64,000 bases of DNA from Variovorax paradoxus (GCF_024734665.1 NZ_CP102931.1:2602001-2666000), one strand, 5' to 3'; numbered from the stretch's first letter, positions 1 through 9,254 are shown. Notes: generated by a model from the sequence alone, not told the origin. Program-made: numbers and translations.

Positions 1-1
1 G

Positions 2-703
2 CGCAACCTTGTCGCCGTGTTCCCGGCGATGCTCGTCGCGATGGCGGTCGCAGGCGCAGTGGGCCTGGCCTTCGAGCGCTTCATCGTGCGGCCCGTGTAC
101 GGCCAGCATCTGAAGCAGATCCTCATCACGATGGGCGGCATGATCATCGGCGAAGAGCTCATCAAGGTAATCTGGGGCCCGGCGCAGATTCCGCTGCCTT
201 TGCCCGAGGCGCTGCGCGGCTCGCTGCTGATCGGCGACGCGGCTATCAGCAAGTACCGCCTGCTCGCAGTGGCTGTGGGCGTGGTGGTGTTCGGTGTGCT
301 GGCATGGACGCTGGGCCGCACCAAGATCGGCCTGCTCATTCGCGCCGGCGTGCAAGACCGCGAGATGGTCGAGTCGCTGGGCTATCGCATCGGTCGGCTG
401 TTCGTCGGCGTGTTCGTGGTGGGCAGCGCGCTGGCCGGCCTGGGCGGCGTGATGTGGGGGCTGTTCCAGCAGAACCTGGTGCCGCAGATGGGCGCGCAGG
501 TCAACGTGCTGATCTTCATCGTGATCATCATCGGCGGGCTGGGCTCGACGGGCGGGGCGCTCATTGGCGCGCTGCTGGTGGGGCTGATGACCAACTACAT
601 CGGCTTTTTGCTGCCCGCGCTCACGCAGTTCGCGAGCATCTTCCTGATGGTGGCCGTGCTGCTGTGGCGTCCGCAGGGTGTGTACCCCGTGGCGAACCGT
701 TGA
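2..703 (+). CDS. livH: Branched-chain amino-acid ABC transporter permease LivH (5' truncated by window)
   Basis: Inner-membrane permease of a LIV-type (HAAT) importer for branched-chain amino acids or related amides. The reading frame is open from base 2, so the N-terminus lies outside the window; about 233 residues are visible against roughly 290-300 for the family. Several hydrophobic helices are clear, and the C-terminal part has the glycine-rich 'IIIGGLGSTGGALIGA' segment typical of LivH permeases, ending in 'WRPQGVYP'. livM follows after 13 nt, so the two permeases are co-transcribed. The ATPases and binding protein are not in the window; the substrate could be urea or short amides rather than Leu/Ile/Val. 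Confidence 0.9.
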   Translation, partial: RNLVAVFPAMLVAMAVAGAVGLAFERFIVRPVYGQHLKQILITMGGMIIGEELIKVIWGPAQIPLPLPEALRGSLLIGDAAISKYRLLAVAVGVVVFGVLAWTLGRTKIGLLIRAGVQDREMVESLGYRIGRLFVGVFVVGSALAGLGGVMWGLFQQNLVPQMGAQVNVLIFIVIIIGGLGSTGGALIGALLVGLMTNYIGFLLPALTQFASIFLMVAVLLWRPQGVYPVANR

Positions 704-716
704 GGAAGAAGACGAT

Positions 717-1784
717 ATGTTCCTGAAACGACTTCTCTCCAACGACATGCCGAAGAGCCGCCTGCTGGCCGTGCTGCTGCTGGCGTTGTTCATCGCGCTT
801 GCGTTCGCGCCGTTCATCTTTCCGGGCGTGAAGGCGCTGAGCGTCGCGGCCAAGATCCTGGTGTTCGTGGTGCTGGTGGCCAGCTTCGACCTGCTGCTTG
901 GCTACACCGGCATCGTGAGCTTTGCGCACACCATGTTCTTCGGCATCGGAGCCTACGGCATCGCGATTTCGGCGACGCGGCTCGGCCCCAGCTGGGGCGC
1001 GGTGCTGGTGGGGCTGGGCGCATCGCTGGCGATCTCGCTGGTGCTCTCGTTCGCCATCGGCCTGTTCTCGCTGCGGGTGCGCGCGATCTTCTTCGCGATG
1101 ATCACGCTGGCCGTGGCCTCGGCCTTCCAGACGCTGGCCTCGCAGTTGTCGGACTTCACCGGCGGCGAAGACGGCCTGACCTTCAAGCTGCCCGAGCTGA
1201 TCTCGCCGAGCTTCGAGTTTTCGGAAGAACCGTTTCTCGGCGTCTCCCTCGATGGCCGGTTGCTGTGCTACTACCTGCTGTTCGTGGCCGCGGTGGTACT
1301 GGTGCTGGCCTTGCTGCGTATCGTGAATTCGCCCTTCGGCCGCGTGCTGCAGGCCATTCGCGAGAACGAGTTCCGCGCGGAGGCCATCGGCTACCGCGTG
1401 GTGGTGTATCGCACCACGGCCGCTGTGTTGTCGGCGCTGTTCGCCACGCTGGCCGGCGCGATGCTCGCGATCTGGCTGCGCTACAACGGACCCGACACCT
1501 CGCTGAGCTTCGAGATCATGATCGACGTGCTGCTGATCGTGGTGATCGGCGGCATGGGCACCATCTACGGCGCGGCCATCGGCGCGGTGCTGTTCGTGGT
1601 GGCGCAGAGCTATCTGCAAGACCTGTTGCGCTTGGGTAGCGAGGCCGCGAGCGGGCTGCCGTGGCTGGCGGCGCTGCTGTCGCCCGATCGTTGGTTGTTG
1701 TGGCTTGGCGTGCTGTTCGTGCTGTCGGTCTATTACTTTCCGACCGGCATCGTTGGCAAGCTGCGGGCGAGGGCGGCGCGATGA
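717..1784 (+). CDS. livM: Branched-chain amino-acid ABC transporter permease LivM
   Basis: Second permease subunit of the LIV-type importer (355 aa). I chose the ATG at 717 because a purine-rich ribosome site (gaggaaga) lies just upstream; an in-frame start further upstream would overlap livH. About ten hydrophobic helices are visible. Family hallmarks are 'GYTGIVSFAHTMFFGIGAYG' near residue 60, 'IRENEFRAEAIGY' in the cytoplasmic loop that meets the ATPase, and the late 'VVIGGMGTIYGAAIGA' stretch. The stop overlaps the next start as ATGA, implying translational coupling to the hydrolase gene. Confidence 0.92.
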   Translation: MFLKRLLSNDMPKSRLLAVLLLALFIALAFAPFIFPGVKALSVAAKILVFVVLVASFDLLLGYTGIVSFAHTMFFGIGAYGIAISATRLGPSWGAVLVGLGASLAISLVLSFAIGLFSLRVRAIFFAMITLAVASAFQTLASQLSDFTGGEDGLTFKLPELISPSFEFSEEPFLGVSLDGRLLCYYLLFVAAVVLVLALLRIVNSPFGRVLQAIRENEFRAEAIGYRVVVYRTTAAVLSALFATLAGAMLAIWLRYNGPDTSLSFEIMIDVLLIVVIGGMGTIYGAAIGAVLFVVAQSYLQDLLRLGSEAASGLPWLAALLSPDRWLLWLGVLFVLSVYYFPTGIVGKLRARAAR

Positions 1785-2665
1785 GCGACAACAACATTCC
1801 ACTCTCCCGCTACGCGCAGCTCGCGGGCCGCGAGGTCCACTGGCTCGAATGGGGTGCGCCCGAGGCGCCGGTGGTCATTGCCTGGCACGGCCTGGCGCGT
1901 ACCTGCCGCGACATGGACGAGCTGGCGCAGCACTTCGCGTCACGCGGGTTCCGCGTGATCTGCCCCGACACCATCGGCCGTGGCCTGAGCCAGTGGAGCC
2001 CGCTGCCTGACGAGGAATACAAGCTCGCGTTCTACGCACGCATCGCCAATGCGCTGTGCGACGAGCTGCGCCTGGGGCGCGTGCACTGGGTCGGCACTTC
2101 GATGGGCGGCGCCATCGGCACGGTCTGCGCGTCGGGCCTGTTCGAGCCGCGCATGAAGGCGCGCATCGCGAGCCTGGTGCTGAACGACAACGCGCCCGAA
2201 CTGGCCCAGCCCGCCATCGAGCGCATCCGCGCTTATGCGGGCCAGCCGCCCGCATTCGACACGGTGGCCGAGCTGGAGGCTTTCTTCCGCACCGTCTACA
2301 AGTCCTACGGCTGGCTCAGCGACGCGCAGTGGCGCCGCCTGACCGAGAGCTCCACGCGCCGCCTGCCCGACGGCCGCGTCACGCCGCACTACGACCCGGC
2401 CATGGTCCGCCAGTTCAGCGCGCACGACAACGACTACCTGATCTGGCCGCACTACGACGCCATCGAGGCGCCAGTGCTGTGCCTGCGCGGCGCCGAGTCC
2501 GACCTGGTGCTGCCCGGCGTGATCGAGGAGATGAAGCGCCGGGGCCCAGGCGCGGCCGGCAGGCTGCAGGTCATCGAAGTGCCTGCCTGCGGTCACGCGC
2601 CCGCGCTGAACGTGCCCGAACAACTGGAGCCGATCGAAGGGTTTATTCGGGCGGCCGGCCGTTGA
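1781..2665 (+). CDS. Alpha/beta hydrolase
   Basis: Alpha/beta-hydrolase-fold enzyme of 294 aa. The nucleophile elbow is GTSMG with Ser107; an oxyanion-side 'WHGLAR' follows the first core strands. Late acid and histidine candidates lie in 'GAESDLVLPG' and 'CGHAPALN'. The ATG at 1781 overlaps the livM stop (ATGA), so it is translated with the transporter. Its place at the end of a LIV-type operon suggests it acts on an imported ester or amide, but the substrate cannot be read from sequence. No signal peptide is visible, so it should be cytoplasmic. Confidence 0.85.
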   Translation: MSDNNIPLSRYAQLAGREVHWLEWGAPEAPVVIAWHGLARTCRDMDELAQHFASRGFRVICPDTIGRGLSQWSPLPDEEYKLAFYARIANALCDELRLGRVHWVGTSMGGAIGTVCASGLFEPRMKARIASLVLNDNAPELAQPAIERIRAYAGQPPAFDTVAELEAFFRTVYKSYGWLSDAQWRRLTESSTRRLPDGRVTPHYDPAMVRQFSAHDNDYLIWPHYDAIEAPVLCLRGAESDLVLPGVIEEMKRRGPGAAGRLQVIEVPACGHAPALNVPEQLEPIEGFIRAAGR

Positions 2666-2722
2666 AGGAGCTGCGGCGTGACAATCGCCGCCGCTTCCAA
2701 CCACAACAAGGCCTCGAACACC

Positions 2723-3229
2723 ATGACGCTCTCTCTGTACGACCTGTCAGTGCCCGTCTTCACCCGCGGACTCGGCCAACTCACCCATCTGCTCGACAAG
2801 AGCCTCGTGCATGCCAAGGCCAACGGCATCGACCCGGCCACGCTGGTCGAGGCGCGCCTGGCACCCGACATGCTCACGCTGGCCGGCCAGATCCAGCGCG
2901 CGAGCGATGCTTGCAAGCTGGGTACGGCCCGCATCGCAGGCATCACCGCGCCGAGCTTTCCCGACGAAGAAAAGACCTGGGACGACCTGCTGGCGCGCAT
3001 CGTGAAGACGCAGGACTTCCTGAACAGCGTCGAGCGCGCGCAGATCGACGGCCAGGAAGAGCGCCCCGTGACCATCAAGGCGCGCGAAGGCGAAGCGCAT
3101 TTCACCGCGCAGCGCTATCTGCTTCAGTTCGCGCTGCCCAATTTCTTCTTCCACGTGACCACGGCCTACGACGTGCTGCGCCACAAGGGCATGCCGGTGG
3201 GCAAGATGGACTACCTCGGCAAGTTCTGA
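2723..3229 (+). CDS. DUF1993 family protein
   Basis: A 168-aa protein resembling the DUF1993 family (helical, DinB-like bundle, function unknown). Typical features are an N-terminal 'SVPVFTRGLGQLTHLLDK', a central 'QIQRASDACKLGTARIAG' and a C-terminal 'FFFHVTTAYDVLRHKGMP', the region holding the conserved His. I chose the ATG at 2723; a GTG at 2678 would add 15 residues that do not look like family sequence. It lies 57 nt after the hydrolase and may belong to the same transcript. A hairpin follows the stop. Confidence 0.8.
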   Translation: MTLSLYDLSVPVFTRGLGQLTHLLDKSLVHAKANGIDPATLVEARLAPDMLTLAGQIQRASDACKLGTARIAGITAPSFPDEEKTWDDLLARIVKTQDFLNSVERAQIDGQEERPVTIKAREGEAHFTAQRYLLQFALPNFFFHVTTAYDVLRHKGMPVGKMDYLGKF

Positions 3230-3240
3230 GGTATTGAAGG

Positions 3241-3262
3241 CCGGCGGCCTTCACGCCGCCGG
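3241..3262. terminator. GC-rich hairpin after the DUF1993 gene
   Basis: CCGGCGGC and GCCGCCGG form a perfect 8-bp stem around a 6-nt loop, 12 nt past the stop codon. No T-tract follows, so it is at best a weak or Rho-assisted terminator or an mRNA-stabilising end. Confidence 0.4.
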
Positions 3263-3364
3263 GACAAACTTCAAATTGCCGTGACACATGCGCACGCACG
3301 GCGTGCGCCGCAAACAATCGCGCCTGACCGCTGTCGGTCTGACATTAGAGCGAGGTTTGCGATC

Positions 3365-3934
3365 ATGAACATGTTGTCCAGAAGGTCGTTCTCGGGGCTC
3401 GCCGTGGGAGCCTCCGCGCTCGTGGCGGCCGTGGGCGGCGGATGGCCGGCGAGCAATGCGCTGGCTGCGTCGCCAGGCCTGCGGGATTACGGCAAGGCCC
3501 CGGAGTTCGCGGGCATCGACAAGTGGCTCAACTCGCAGCCGCTCACGATGCAGGGGCTGGCCGGCAAGGTGGTGCTGGTCGACTTCTGGACCTACTCCTG
3601 CATCAATTGCATCCGCACGCTGCCGCACGTGGTGCGCTGGTACGAGAAGTACAAGGACCAGGGCTTCGTGGTGGTGGGCGTGCATTCGCCCGAGTTCGCC
3701 TACGAGAAGTCGACGCGCAATGTGCAGGACGCGATCGAGCGTTTCAACATCCGCTACCCGGTGGCGCAGGACAACAGCTTCACCACCTGGAAGGCCTACA
3801 ACAACCAGTACTGGCCGGCGTTCTACCTGGCCGACAGCAAGGGGCAGGTGATGCGGCAGCATTTCGGCGAAGGGGAATACGCCGAGATGGAGGCTGCGAT
3901 CGAGGCGTTGCTGGCGCGCAGGTCGGCCGGCTGA
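3365..3934 (+). CDS. Exported thioredoxin-like protein (Tat-type signal, CINC motif)
   Basis: A 189-aa thioredoxin-fold protein. The N-terminus has a twin-arginine-like signal (LSRRSFSG, residues 4-11), a hydrophobic stretch and a likely cleavage after 'NALA', placing it in the periplasm. The active site is CINC (Cys79-Cys82) inside 'FWTYSCINCIRTLPH', followed by 'GVHSPEFAYEKS' and 'WPAFYLAD', a pattern of the redoxin domains found in DipZ/TlpA-like proteins. The ATG at 3365 is preferred because it begins the twin-arginine signal. It is convergent with hemH. Likely a disulfide reductase/oxidase or peroxide-linked redoxin; the partner is unknown. Confidence 0.82.
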   Translation: MNMLSRRSFSGLAVGASALVAAVGGGWPASNALAASPGLRDYGKAPEFAGIDKWLNSQPLTMQGLAGKVVLVDFWTYSCINCIRTLPHVVRWYEKYKDQGFVVVGVHSPEFAYEKSTRNVQDAIERFNIRYPVAQDNSFTTWKAYNNQYWPAFYLADSKGQVMRQHFGEGEYAEMEAAIEALLARRSAG

Positions 3935-3961
3935 ACGCCTGGGCAGCGTCCAGTTCTTTCT

Positions 3962-5005
3962 TCATGGACGCAGTGACGTTGTTGTCGGCCAGCCCGCCAG
4001 GTTGCGCTCGGCAATGTCCGCGAGCGCCGTGATCCATGCGGGGCTGTCGTTGAGGCAGGGGATGTAGCTGAAGGCCTTGCCGCCCGCGTGCAGGAAGGCT
4101 TCGCGGCCTTCCATGGCGATTTCTTCCAGCGTTTCGAGGCAGTCGGCCGGAAAGCCCGGGCACACCACATCGACGCGCTTCACGCCGGATGCGCCGAGCT
4201 CGCGCAGCGTCGGCTCGGTGTAGGGCTCCAGCCATCTGGCGCGGCCGAAGCGCGACTGGAAGGTCACGCGATACTGGGTGCTCGAAAGGCCGAGCCGCGC
4301 CGCGAGCAGGCGCGCGGTTTCGAGGCACTGCGCCTGATACGGATCGCCGAGCGAGATGTTGCGCGCGGGAATGCCGTGGAAGCTCATCAGCAGCACCTCG
4401 CCGCGGCCTTCGGTCTTCCAGTGGCGCTCGATGCTTTGCGCCAGCGCCTCGATGTAGGCGGGGTCGTCGTGGTAGTCGTTGACGAAGCGGAACTCCGGCA
4501 CGCGGCGTTGCTTGCGGCTCCAGTCGTTCACTGCGTCGATCACGCTGGCCGTGGTGGTGGCCGAGTATTGCGGGTAGGCCTGCAGCACCAGCACGCGCGT
4601 GGCGCCTTCGGCTTGCAATGCGCCGAGCCGGGAGGCGATGGACGGGCTGGCATAGCGCATCGCGTCGCGCACCGTCACGCGGTGGCCGCGCTCGCCGAGC
4701 CAGCCGGCCAGCAGCGTGGCCTGCTTTTGCGTCCACACCTTGAGCGGCGAGCCTTCAGGCATCCAGATGCTCGCGTACTTGGCTGCGGACTTGGCTGGCC
4801 GCGTGCGCAGGATGATGCCGTGCAGGATCAGCGCCCAGAGCACCTTCGGGATCTCGACCACGCGCGGGTCGCCCAGGAAGTCGGCGAGATAGGGGCGTAC
4901 GGCGGCGGCGGTGGGGGCGTCGGGTGAGCCCAGGTTGCACCAGAGCACGGCGGTGCGGGGGGCGTGCGGGGTACTTGGAGAGGCGGTCTCATGGCTTGGA
5001 GGCAT
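3962..5005 (-). CDS. hemH: Ferrochelatase
   Basis: Inserts Fe2+ into protoporphyrin IX in the last step of protoheme synthesis; 347 aa, slightly longer than the usual about 320 because of an N-terminal extension. The N-terminal '[14 protein letters not shown]' and '[17 protein letters not shown]' are ferrochelatase signatures, and the catalytic histidine is His210 in '[11 protein letters not shown]'. The late '[12 protein letters not shown]' is also typical. The start ATG at 5005 lies only 15 bp from the start of the divergent HAD gene, so both promoters must reach into the neighbouring coding sequence unless one start is wrong. Confidence 0.95.
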   Translation of the reverse strand: MPPSHETASPSTPHAPRTAVLWCNLGSPDAPTAAAVRPYLADFLGDPRVVEIPKVLWALILHGIILRTRPAKSAAKYASIWMPEGSPLKVWTQKQATLLAGWLGERGHRVTVRDAMRYASPSIASRLGALQAEGATRVLVLQAYPQYSATTTASVIDAVNDWSRKQRRVPEFRFVNDYHDDPAYIEALAQSIERHWKTEGRGEVLLMSFHGIPARNISLGDPYQAQCLETARLLAARLGLSSTQYRVTFQSRFGRARWLEPYTEPTLRELGASGVKRVDVVCPGFPADCLETLEEIAMEGREAFLHAGGKAFSYIPCLNDSPAWITALADIAERNLAGWPTTTSLRP

Positions 5006-5020
5006 GCGATATTCTCGGGC

Positions 5021-5752
5021 ATGACTTCCGCTCCCACGGCCTCCGCAAGCGCCACGCCTCTCGATCTCAAGCGCATCTCGGCGATTTCTCTCGACCTCGA
5101 CGACACCCTGTGGCCGATCTGGCCGACCATCGAGCGCGCCGAAGCAGTGCTGCATGAATGGCTGTTGCGCGAAGCGCCGAAGACGGCCTCGCTGCTGATG
5201 ACGCCGGGCATCCTGCGCGAACTGCGTGAAGCCACGGCCAAGGAGCGCTCAGACCTCGCGCACGACCTGAGCGCGCTGCGACGCGAGTCGATTCGCACCG
5301 CACTCACACGGGCGGGAGAAGACCCGGCGCTGGCCGAGCCGGCCTTCGATGCCTTCTTCGCCGAGCGCCAGCGCGTGACGCTGTACGACGACGCGCTGCC
5401 GGCGCTCAAGTGGCTCAGCGAGCGCTATCCGCTGGTTGCGATCTCGAATGGCAATGCCGATGTGCACAAGACCGGCGTCGGCCGCTGGTTTCGCACGGCT
5501 TTCAATGCACGCGCCTTCGGTAGCGGCAAGCCACACGCGCCGATCTTTCGTGCCGCCGCGGCCTCGGTCGGCCTGCTGCCGAAGGACGTGCTGCACGTGG
5601 GCGACGACGCCGAGCTCGACGTGGTCGGCGCGCTCAGCGCCGGCATGCAGGCAGCTTGGCTGGTGCGCGACGAGCGGCCGTGGGTGCACGGTGCGCGGCC
5701 GCAGCTGATCGTGCCGAACCTGCACGCGCTGTGCATGGCGCTGGGCGCCTGA
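5021..5752 (+). CDS. HAD-superfamily hydrolase
   Basis: Haloacid-dehalogenase-fold phosphatase of 243 aa. Motif I is 'LDLDDTLW' (Asp25 nucleophile, Asp27), motif II 'ISNGN', motif III the Lys of 'GSGKPHAP', and motif IV 'HVGDDAELD'. The alpha-helical cap between motifs I and II places it with the subfamily I phosphatases (YjjG/Gph-like). No signal peptide. It is divergent from hemH across 15 bp, and no clear ribosome site precedes the ATG at 5021, so the start is moderately certain. The substrate is probably a small phosphorylated metabolite. Confidence 0.87.
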   Translation: MTSAPTASASATPLDLKRISAISLDLDDTLWPIWPTIERAEAVLHEWLLREAPKTASLLMTPGILRELREATAKERSDLAHDLSALRRESIRTALTRAGEDPALAEPAFDAFFAERQRVTLYDDALPALKWLSERYPLVAISNGNADVHKTGVGRWFRTAFNARAFGSGKPHAPIFRAAAASVGLLPKDVLHVGDDAELDVVGALSAGMQAAWLVRDERPWVHGARPQLIVPNLHALCMALGA

Positions 5753-5756
5753 GGCG

Positions 5757-6062
5757 CTATTTGAAGACGGGGCGGAAGAAGCTGCGTTCGTAGCTGAGGA
5801 TGCAGCGGGTTTCTTCTGCGTACTTGAATGCGGCCTGGCATTCGGCGTCTTGCATCGAATCGGCGCGGTACTTTTCGTAGGCCGCCAGGCTGGGAAACGT
5901 GAACATCGCCAGCGCAACGTTGTTGACTCCTTCCGACGGCAAAAAGTAGCCGTGATGCTGGCCGCCGAACTTCTCGACCAGCGGAATCCAGAGCTTGCCG
6001 TAGTGCTCGAATTCCTTGAGCTTGTAGGGATCGACGATGTAGCGCAGGTAGCAGGTGACCAT
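5757..6062 (-). CDS. NIPSNAP family protein
   Basis: A 101-aa dimeric alpha/beta-barrel-type protein of the NIPSNAP family, with 'CYLRYIVDPYKLKEFEHYGK' at the N-terminus and 'ALAMFTFPSLAAYEKYRAD' in the middle. Biochemical function in bacteria is not established. The ATG at 6062 gives the family-typical start; an upstream in-frame ATG would add 31 residues without family features. It ends 4 bp from the convergent HAD gene. Confidence 0.8.
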   Translation of the reverse strand: MVTCYLRYIVDPYKLKEFEHYGKLWIPLVEKFGGQHHGYFLPSEGVNNVALAMFTFPSLAAYEKYRADSMQDAECQAAFKYAEETRCILSYERSFFRPVFK

Positions 6063-6190
6063 GGGTGTCTGTTCCGTGAGGTGGGCTGATGAGGGGTATT
6101 GGCGCGGCGTCTGCAGCGATTCGCCGGGCTGACTATAGTTTCCCGTCTGTCTCAACGTCTTGCGGCCTCGCGCCGGGCAGGAACCCCAAA

Positions 6191-6832
6191 GTGCATTTCT
6201 CCAACTGGCTCATCTTCTGCGGCGTTACGCTGCTCGTCGCTTTCACACCTGGACCGGCAGTGCTGCTCGCGGTCTCGAATTCGATGAGCGTGGGCCCGCG
6301 ACGCGCAATGATCAGTTCGCTCGGCAATGCGACGGGCCTGTTCATGGTGTCGGCCGCCGCGATGGCCGGGCTGGGCGTGGTGCTCTCGACCTCGGCTCAT
6401 GCATTCATGGTGCTGAAGCTGGCCGGCGCGGCCTACCTGATCTACCTGGGCATCAAGCAATGGCGCAGCCAGGGCAGCGTGTTCGCTGACCTGCAGGGCT
6501 CGTCGGCCGCGGCCTCGCCGCGTTCGAGCTGGCGCTTGTTCGGGCATGGCCTGACGGTGGCGCTGACCAATCCCAAGGGCATTCTTTTCTTCTCGGCGCT
6601 GTTCCCGCAATTCCTCACGCAGGACGCACCGCTCGCCATGCAGTTCGCGGTGCTGACGACGACCTTTGCGGCTGCCTCGGTGCTGTCGCATGCGTTCTAC
6701 GTGCTGCTGGCGCGTCTGCTGCGCAAGCAGCTGTCGGACCCGCGCCGCACGCGGCTGTTCAACAAGCTGTCGGGTGGGGCGTTCGTCTTGCTGGGGTTGA
6801 GCCTGCTGCGCTTGCCCAACAAGACGGCCTGA
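6191..6832 (+). CDS. LysE/RhtB family amino-acid exporter
   Basis: Inner-membrane exporter of 213 aa with about six hydrophobic helices. The LysE/RhtB hallmark 'FTPGPAVLLAVSNSM' follows the first helix, and 'GAAYLIYLGIKQWRS' and 'ALTNPKGILFFSALFPQF' are the other conserved stretches. I chose the GTG at 6191, preceded by an AGGA ribosome site about 8 nt upstream; this gives the normal family length. Probably exports an amino acid or homoserine-lactone-type metabolite, which keeps cytoplasmic pools down; the exact substrate is not readable. Confidence 0.88.
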   Translation: MHFSNWLIFCGVTLLVAFTPGPAVLLAVSNSMSVGPRRAMISSLGNATGLFMVSAAAMAGLGVVLSTSAHAFMVLKLAGAAYLIYLGIKQWRSQGSVFADLQGSSAAASPRSSWRLFGHGLTVALTNPKGILFFSALFPQFLTQDAPLAMQFAVLTTTFAAASVLSHAFYVLLARLLRKQLSDPRRTRLFNKLSGGAFVLLGLSLLRLPNKTA

Positions 6833-6844
6833 TTCTTTTCTTCT

Positions 6845-7153
6845 TCAGTCGAGCGCGAACTGTTCGCGCAGCGCCGCGCAGAAATCGGCTGTACCGCTGA
6901 GCGAGAGGGTGTGCGTGACGAAGCGCGCGTCTTCTTCCTGCATCTGCTGCAGGTCGTAGTCCCACATGGCACCTTCTTCGAGCGCGCCGCGTGCGTTGGG
7001 GAACGTGGCTTCGGCCCAGGCGAGCACTTGCGCGATCTCGGCTTGTACCTCGGGCGTCTTGTCGGGCGTGGTGGATGCCATCGCATCGAAGGTGCCGTGG
7101 CCTTCGGTGTCTTCGCTGTAGTCGAAATCGAGATAGCGCAGTTCGGTCGTCAT
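6845..7153 (-). CDS. Small acidic protein coupled to hpnE (unknown function)
   Basis: A 102-aa acidic protein I do not recognise. It starts 'MTTELRYLDFDYSEDTEG', has no signal peptide or membrane segment, and is mostly helical with many Asp/Glu. Its ATG overlaps the hpnE stop as ATGA on the minus strand, so it is the fourth translationally coupled gene after hpnC, hpnD and hpnE. It is convergent with the LysE gene. The placement suggests an accessory role in squalene formation or simply operon hitch-hiking; sequence alone does not decide. Confidence 0.75.
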   Translation of the reverse strand: MTTELRYLDFDYSEDTEGHGTFDAMASTTPDKTPEVQAEIAQVLAWAEATFPNARGALEEGAMWDYDLQQMQEEDARFVTHTLSLSGTADFCAALREQFALD

Positions 7154-8418
7154 GGGGCTGCCAATGCTTTTGCGGCCGCCAGTCCGCTGAGTACCGCGCC
7201 TTCGAGCGTGGCCGGGTAGGGGCCTTCGATGTAGTCGCCGCAGGCCTGCAGGCCGGGGGCGATGGCCGACGCGGGTCTCGAAAGTGCGGGCGTGCATGCG
7301 AAGGTGGCGCGCTTCTCGACCACGGTCTGCACGAGCTGCAGGTTTGTCTGGCCCAACTGTGCGGCCGCCTGAGCGACTACCTGTTCTTCCAGCACCTCGC
7401 GCGGTGTTTCATTGGCGCTCACGACCATCGCGAGCACGCCTTGCAGACCGGTGAGCTGGCCGCGGTCGAACGCGAATTGCGCCGGTGCCGTGGCCGGGTT
7501 GCTGCGCAGCGCGAGCATCGGTTCTGCAAGTGGTGAGGCGCCGCGCACGTAGATGGTGGCGATGGCTTCGAAGCGCAGGGCCTCGGTGGTTTCGCACCAG
7601 GCATCCGCCTGCAGGCCGGACGCACGGACGAGCCGGGCCGCGTCCCACGGTGCGCAGGCCAGCACGACCTGGTCGAAGACTTCATCATCGACGAGCCATT
7701 GCCCGGTCTCAGGCGTGACGGCGCGCACGCGGGTGCCGATGCGTGTCACGACACCATGCTGCGCCAGCCATCGGATCGCCGCGTCGGGAAGCAGCGCGCC
7801 CAAGTCGGCACGCGGCAGCAGAAGGTCGGCGCCGCCGCTGCTGCTGAAGAGGGCGTCTTTGAGTACGCGCAGGAAAACTTCACCGCTCGACTGCGCAACG
7901 GGCGTGTTGAGGGCCGAGACGCACAGCGGCTCGATCAGCTCCTGCATCACGCGGGGCGTGAGGCCGGTGCACAGGTTTGCGACGGTGGTGCTGGCGGCGC
8001 AGCGAAAACCCGAGAGCCGCCAACCGATTGCCGTGCGCAGCAGCGAGGACTTGTCACGCCACGTCCAGCCGCGCGCTGTGAAGATTCCGGCCAGCAGGTC
8101 AAGCGGCGCGGGCAGCCGCGGCAGCTTGAGCCCGCCGCCATCGGCGAAGCGCAGCGAGAGCGGCAGGCGCAGCAGCGCGCTGTCGACATCGACGCCAACG
8201 TCGCGCATGAGCTTCAGCGTAGCGGTGTACGCGCCGATCAGGATGTGCTGCCCGTTGTCTAGCGCCAGCCCGTGCATGTTGTCGACCCGTCGCGCGCGGC
8301 CGCCCGGCATGTGCGCCGCTTCGAACAGCGTGACGGCGTGACCGAGACGTGTGGCCTCGACCGCGCAGGCGAGGCCGGCCCAGCCGGCGCCGATGACAGC
8401 CGTTTTCTTCAAGCTCAA
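7150..8418 (-). CDS. hpnE: Hydroxysqualene dehydroxylase HpnE (FAD-dependent)
   Basis: A 422-aa FAD-dependent amine-oxidase/phytoene-desaturase-fold protein. The dinucleotide site is 'AVIGAGWAGLACAVEA' at the N-terminus, followed by 'FEAAHMPGGRARR'. It carries out the last step of the three-enzyme squalene route, reducing hydroxysqualene to squalene. The stop overlaps the downstream small gene and the start overlaps the hpnD stop, both as ATGA, so the operon hpnC-hpnD-hpnE is tightly coupled. No squalene-hopene cyclase gene is in the window. Confidence 0.92.
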   Translation of the reverse strand: MSLKKTAVIGAGWAGLACAVEATRLGHAVTLFEAAHMPGGRARRVDNMHGLALDNGQHILIGAYTATLKLMRDVGVDVDSALLRLPLSLRFADGGGLKLPRLPAPLDLLAGIFTARGWTWRDKSSLLRTAIGWRLSGFRCAASTTVANLCTGLTPRVMQELIEPLCVSALNTPVAQSSGEVFLRVLKDALFSSSGGADLLLPRADLGALLPDAAIRWLAQHGVVTRIGTRVRAVTPETGQWLVDDEVFDQVVLACAPWDAARLVRASGLQADAWCETTEALRFEAIATIYVRGASPLAEPMLALRSNPATAPAQFAFDRGQLTGLQGVLAMVVSANETPREVLEEQVVAQAAAQLGQTNLQLVQTVVEKRATFACTPALSRPASAIAPGLQACGDYIEGPYPATLEGAVLSGLAAAKALAAP

Positions 8419-9254
8419 ATGCGCCCGAGCGCCTGAACCTTCCAGGCCAGCCAGAACTTGCGCACCGGCGTCAGGCTCACCCGCTGGTTCAGCACCTGGA
8501 AGTTGTCGCGCTCGATTTCGCGCAGCAGCGTGCGATAGATGCTGGCCATCATCAGGCCTGGCTTCTGCGTGCGGCGGTCGGCGAGCGGGAGCAGGGCGAG
8601 CGCTTCGTCATACGCCACGTGGGCACGCGCGGCCTGGAATTTCATCAGGGTGACGAAGCGGTCGGAGTGCACACGGTTCAGGATCTCGTGCGCCTTCACG
8701 TCGAACTTCTGCAGCTCGTTCACCGGCAGGTAGATGCGCCCGCGCAGGGCGTCTTCGCCGACGTCGCGCAGGATGTTGGTGAGCTGCAGCGCCAGGCCCA
8801 GCTTGTGGGCGTAGGCGGTGGTCTGCGGGTCGGTCTGGCCGAAGATGCGCGCCGCGACTTCACCGACCACGCCGGCCACCAGGTGGCAGTAGCGCGAGAG
8901 GCCGGGAAAGTCGAGGTAGCGGGTCTGGTCCAGGTCCATCTGGCAGCCGTCGATCACTTCGTTGAGCTGGCGCGCCTCGATGCCGTAGGCCGCGGTGTGC
9001 GGCATCAGCGCCTGCATGACCGGATGGCGCGGCGTGCCCGCGAAAGACTGGGCTACCTCGGTGCGCCACCAGGCGAGCTTGGTGGCGGCCACGCCGGGGT
9101 CGGTGACCTCGTCGACCACGTCGTCGACCTCGCGGCAGAAGGCGTAGAAGGCCGTGATCGCGGCGCGGCGCGGCTTGGGAAGGAACAGGAAGGCGTAATA
9201 GAAACTGCTGCCCGAGGCGGCGGCCTTGTCTTGCACGTATTGCTCGGGATTCAT
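8415..9254 (-). CDS. hpnD: Presqualene diphosphate synthase HpnD
   Basis: A 279-aa all-helical trans-isoprenyl diphosphate synthase-fold enzyme that condenses two farnesyl diphosphates to presqualene diphosphate. The two Asp-rich metal-binding motifs are visible: 'CREVDDVVDEV' near residue 40 and 'LQLTNILRDVGEDA' further on. I chose the ATG at 9254 (MNPEQYVQDK), which overlaps the hpnC stop; a start 10 codons upstream is possible but would overlap hpnC further. It acts between HpnC and HpnE as named in the pathway. Confidence 0.93.
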   Translation of the reverse strand: MNPEQYVQDKAAASGSSFYYAFLFLPKPRRAAITAFYAFCREVDDVVDEVTDPGVAATKLAWWRTEVAQSFAGTPRHPVMQALMPHTAAYGIEARQLNEVIDGCQMDLDQTRYLDFPGLSRYCHLVAGVVGEVAARIFGQTDPQTTAYAHKLGLALQLTNILRDVGEDALRGRIYLPVNELQKFDVKAHEILNRVHSDRFVTLMKFQAARAHVAYDEALALLPLADRRTQKPGLMMASIYRTLLREIERDNFQVLNQRVSLTPVRKFWLAWKVQALGRI

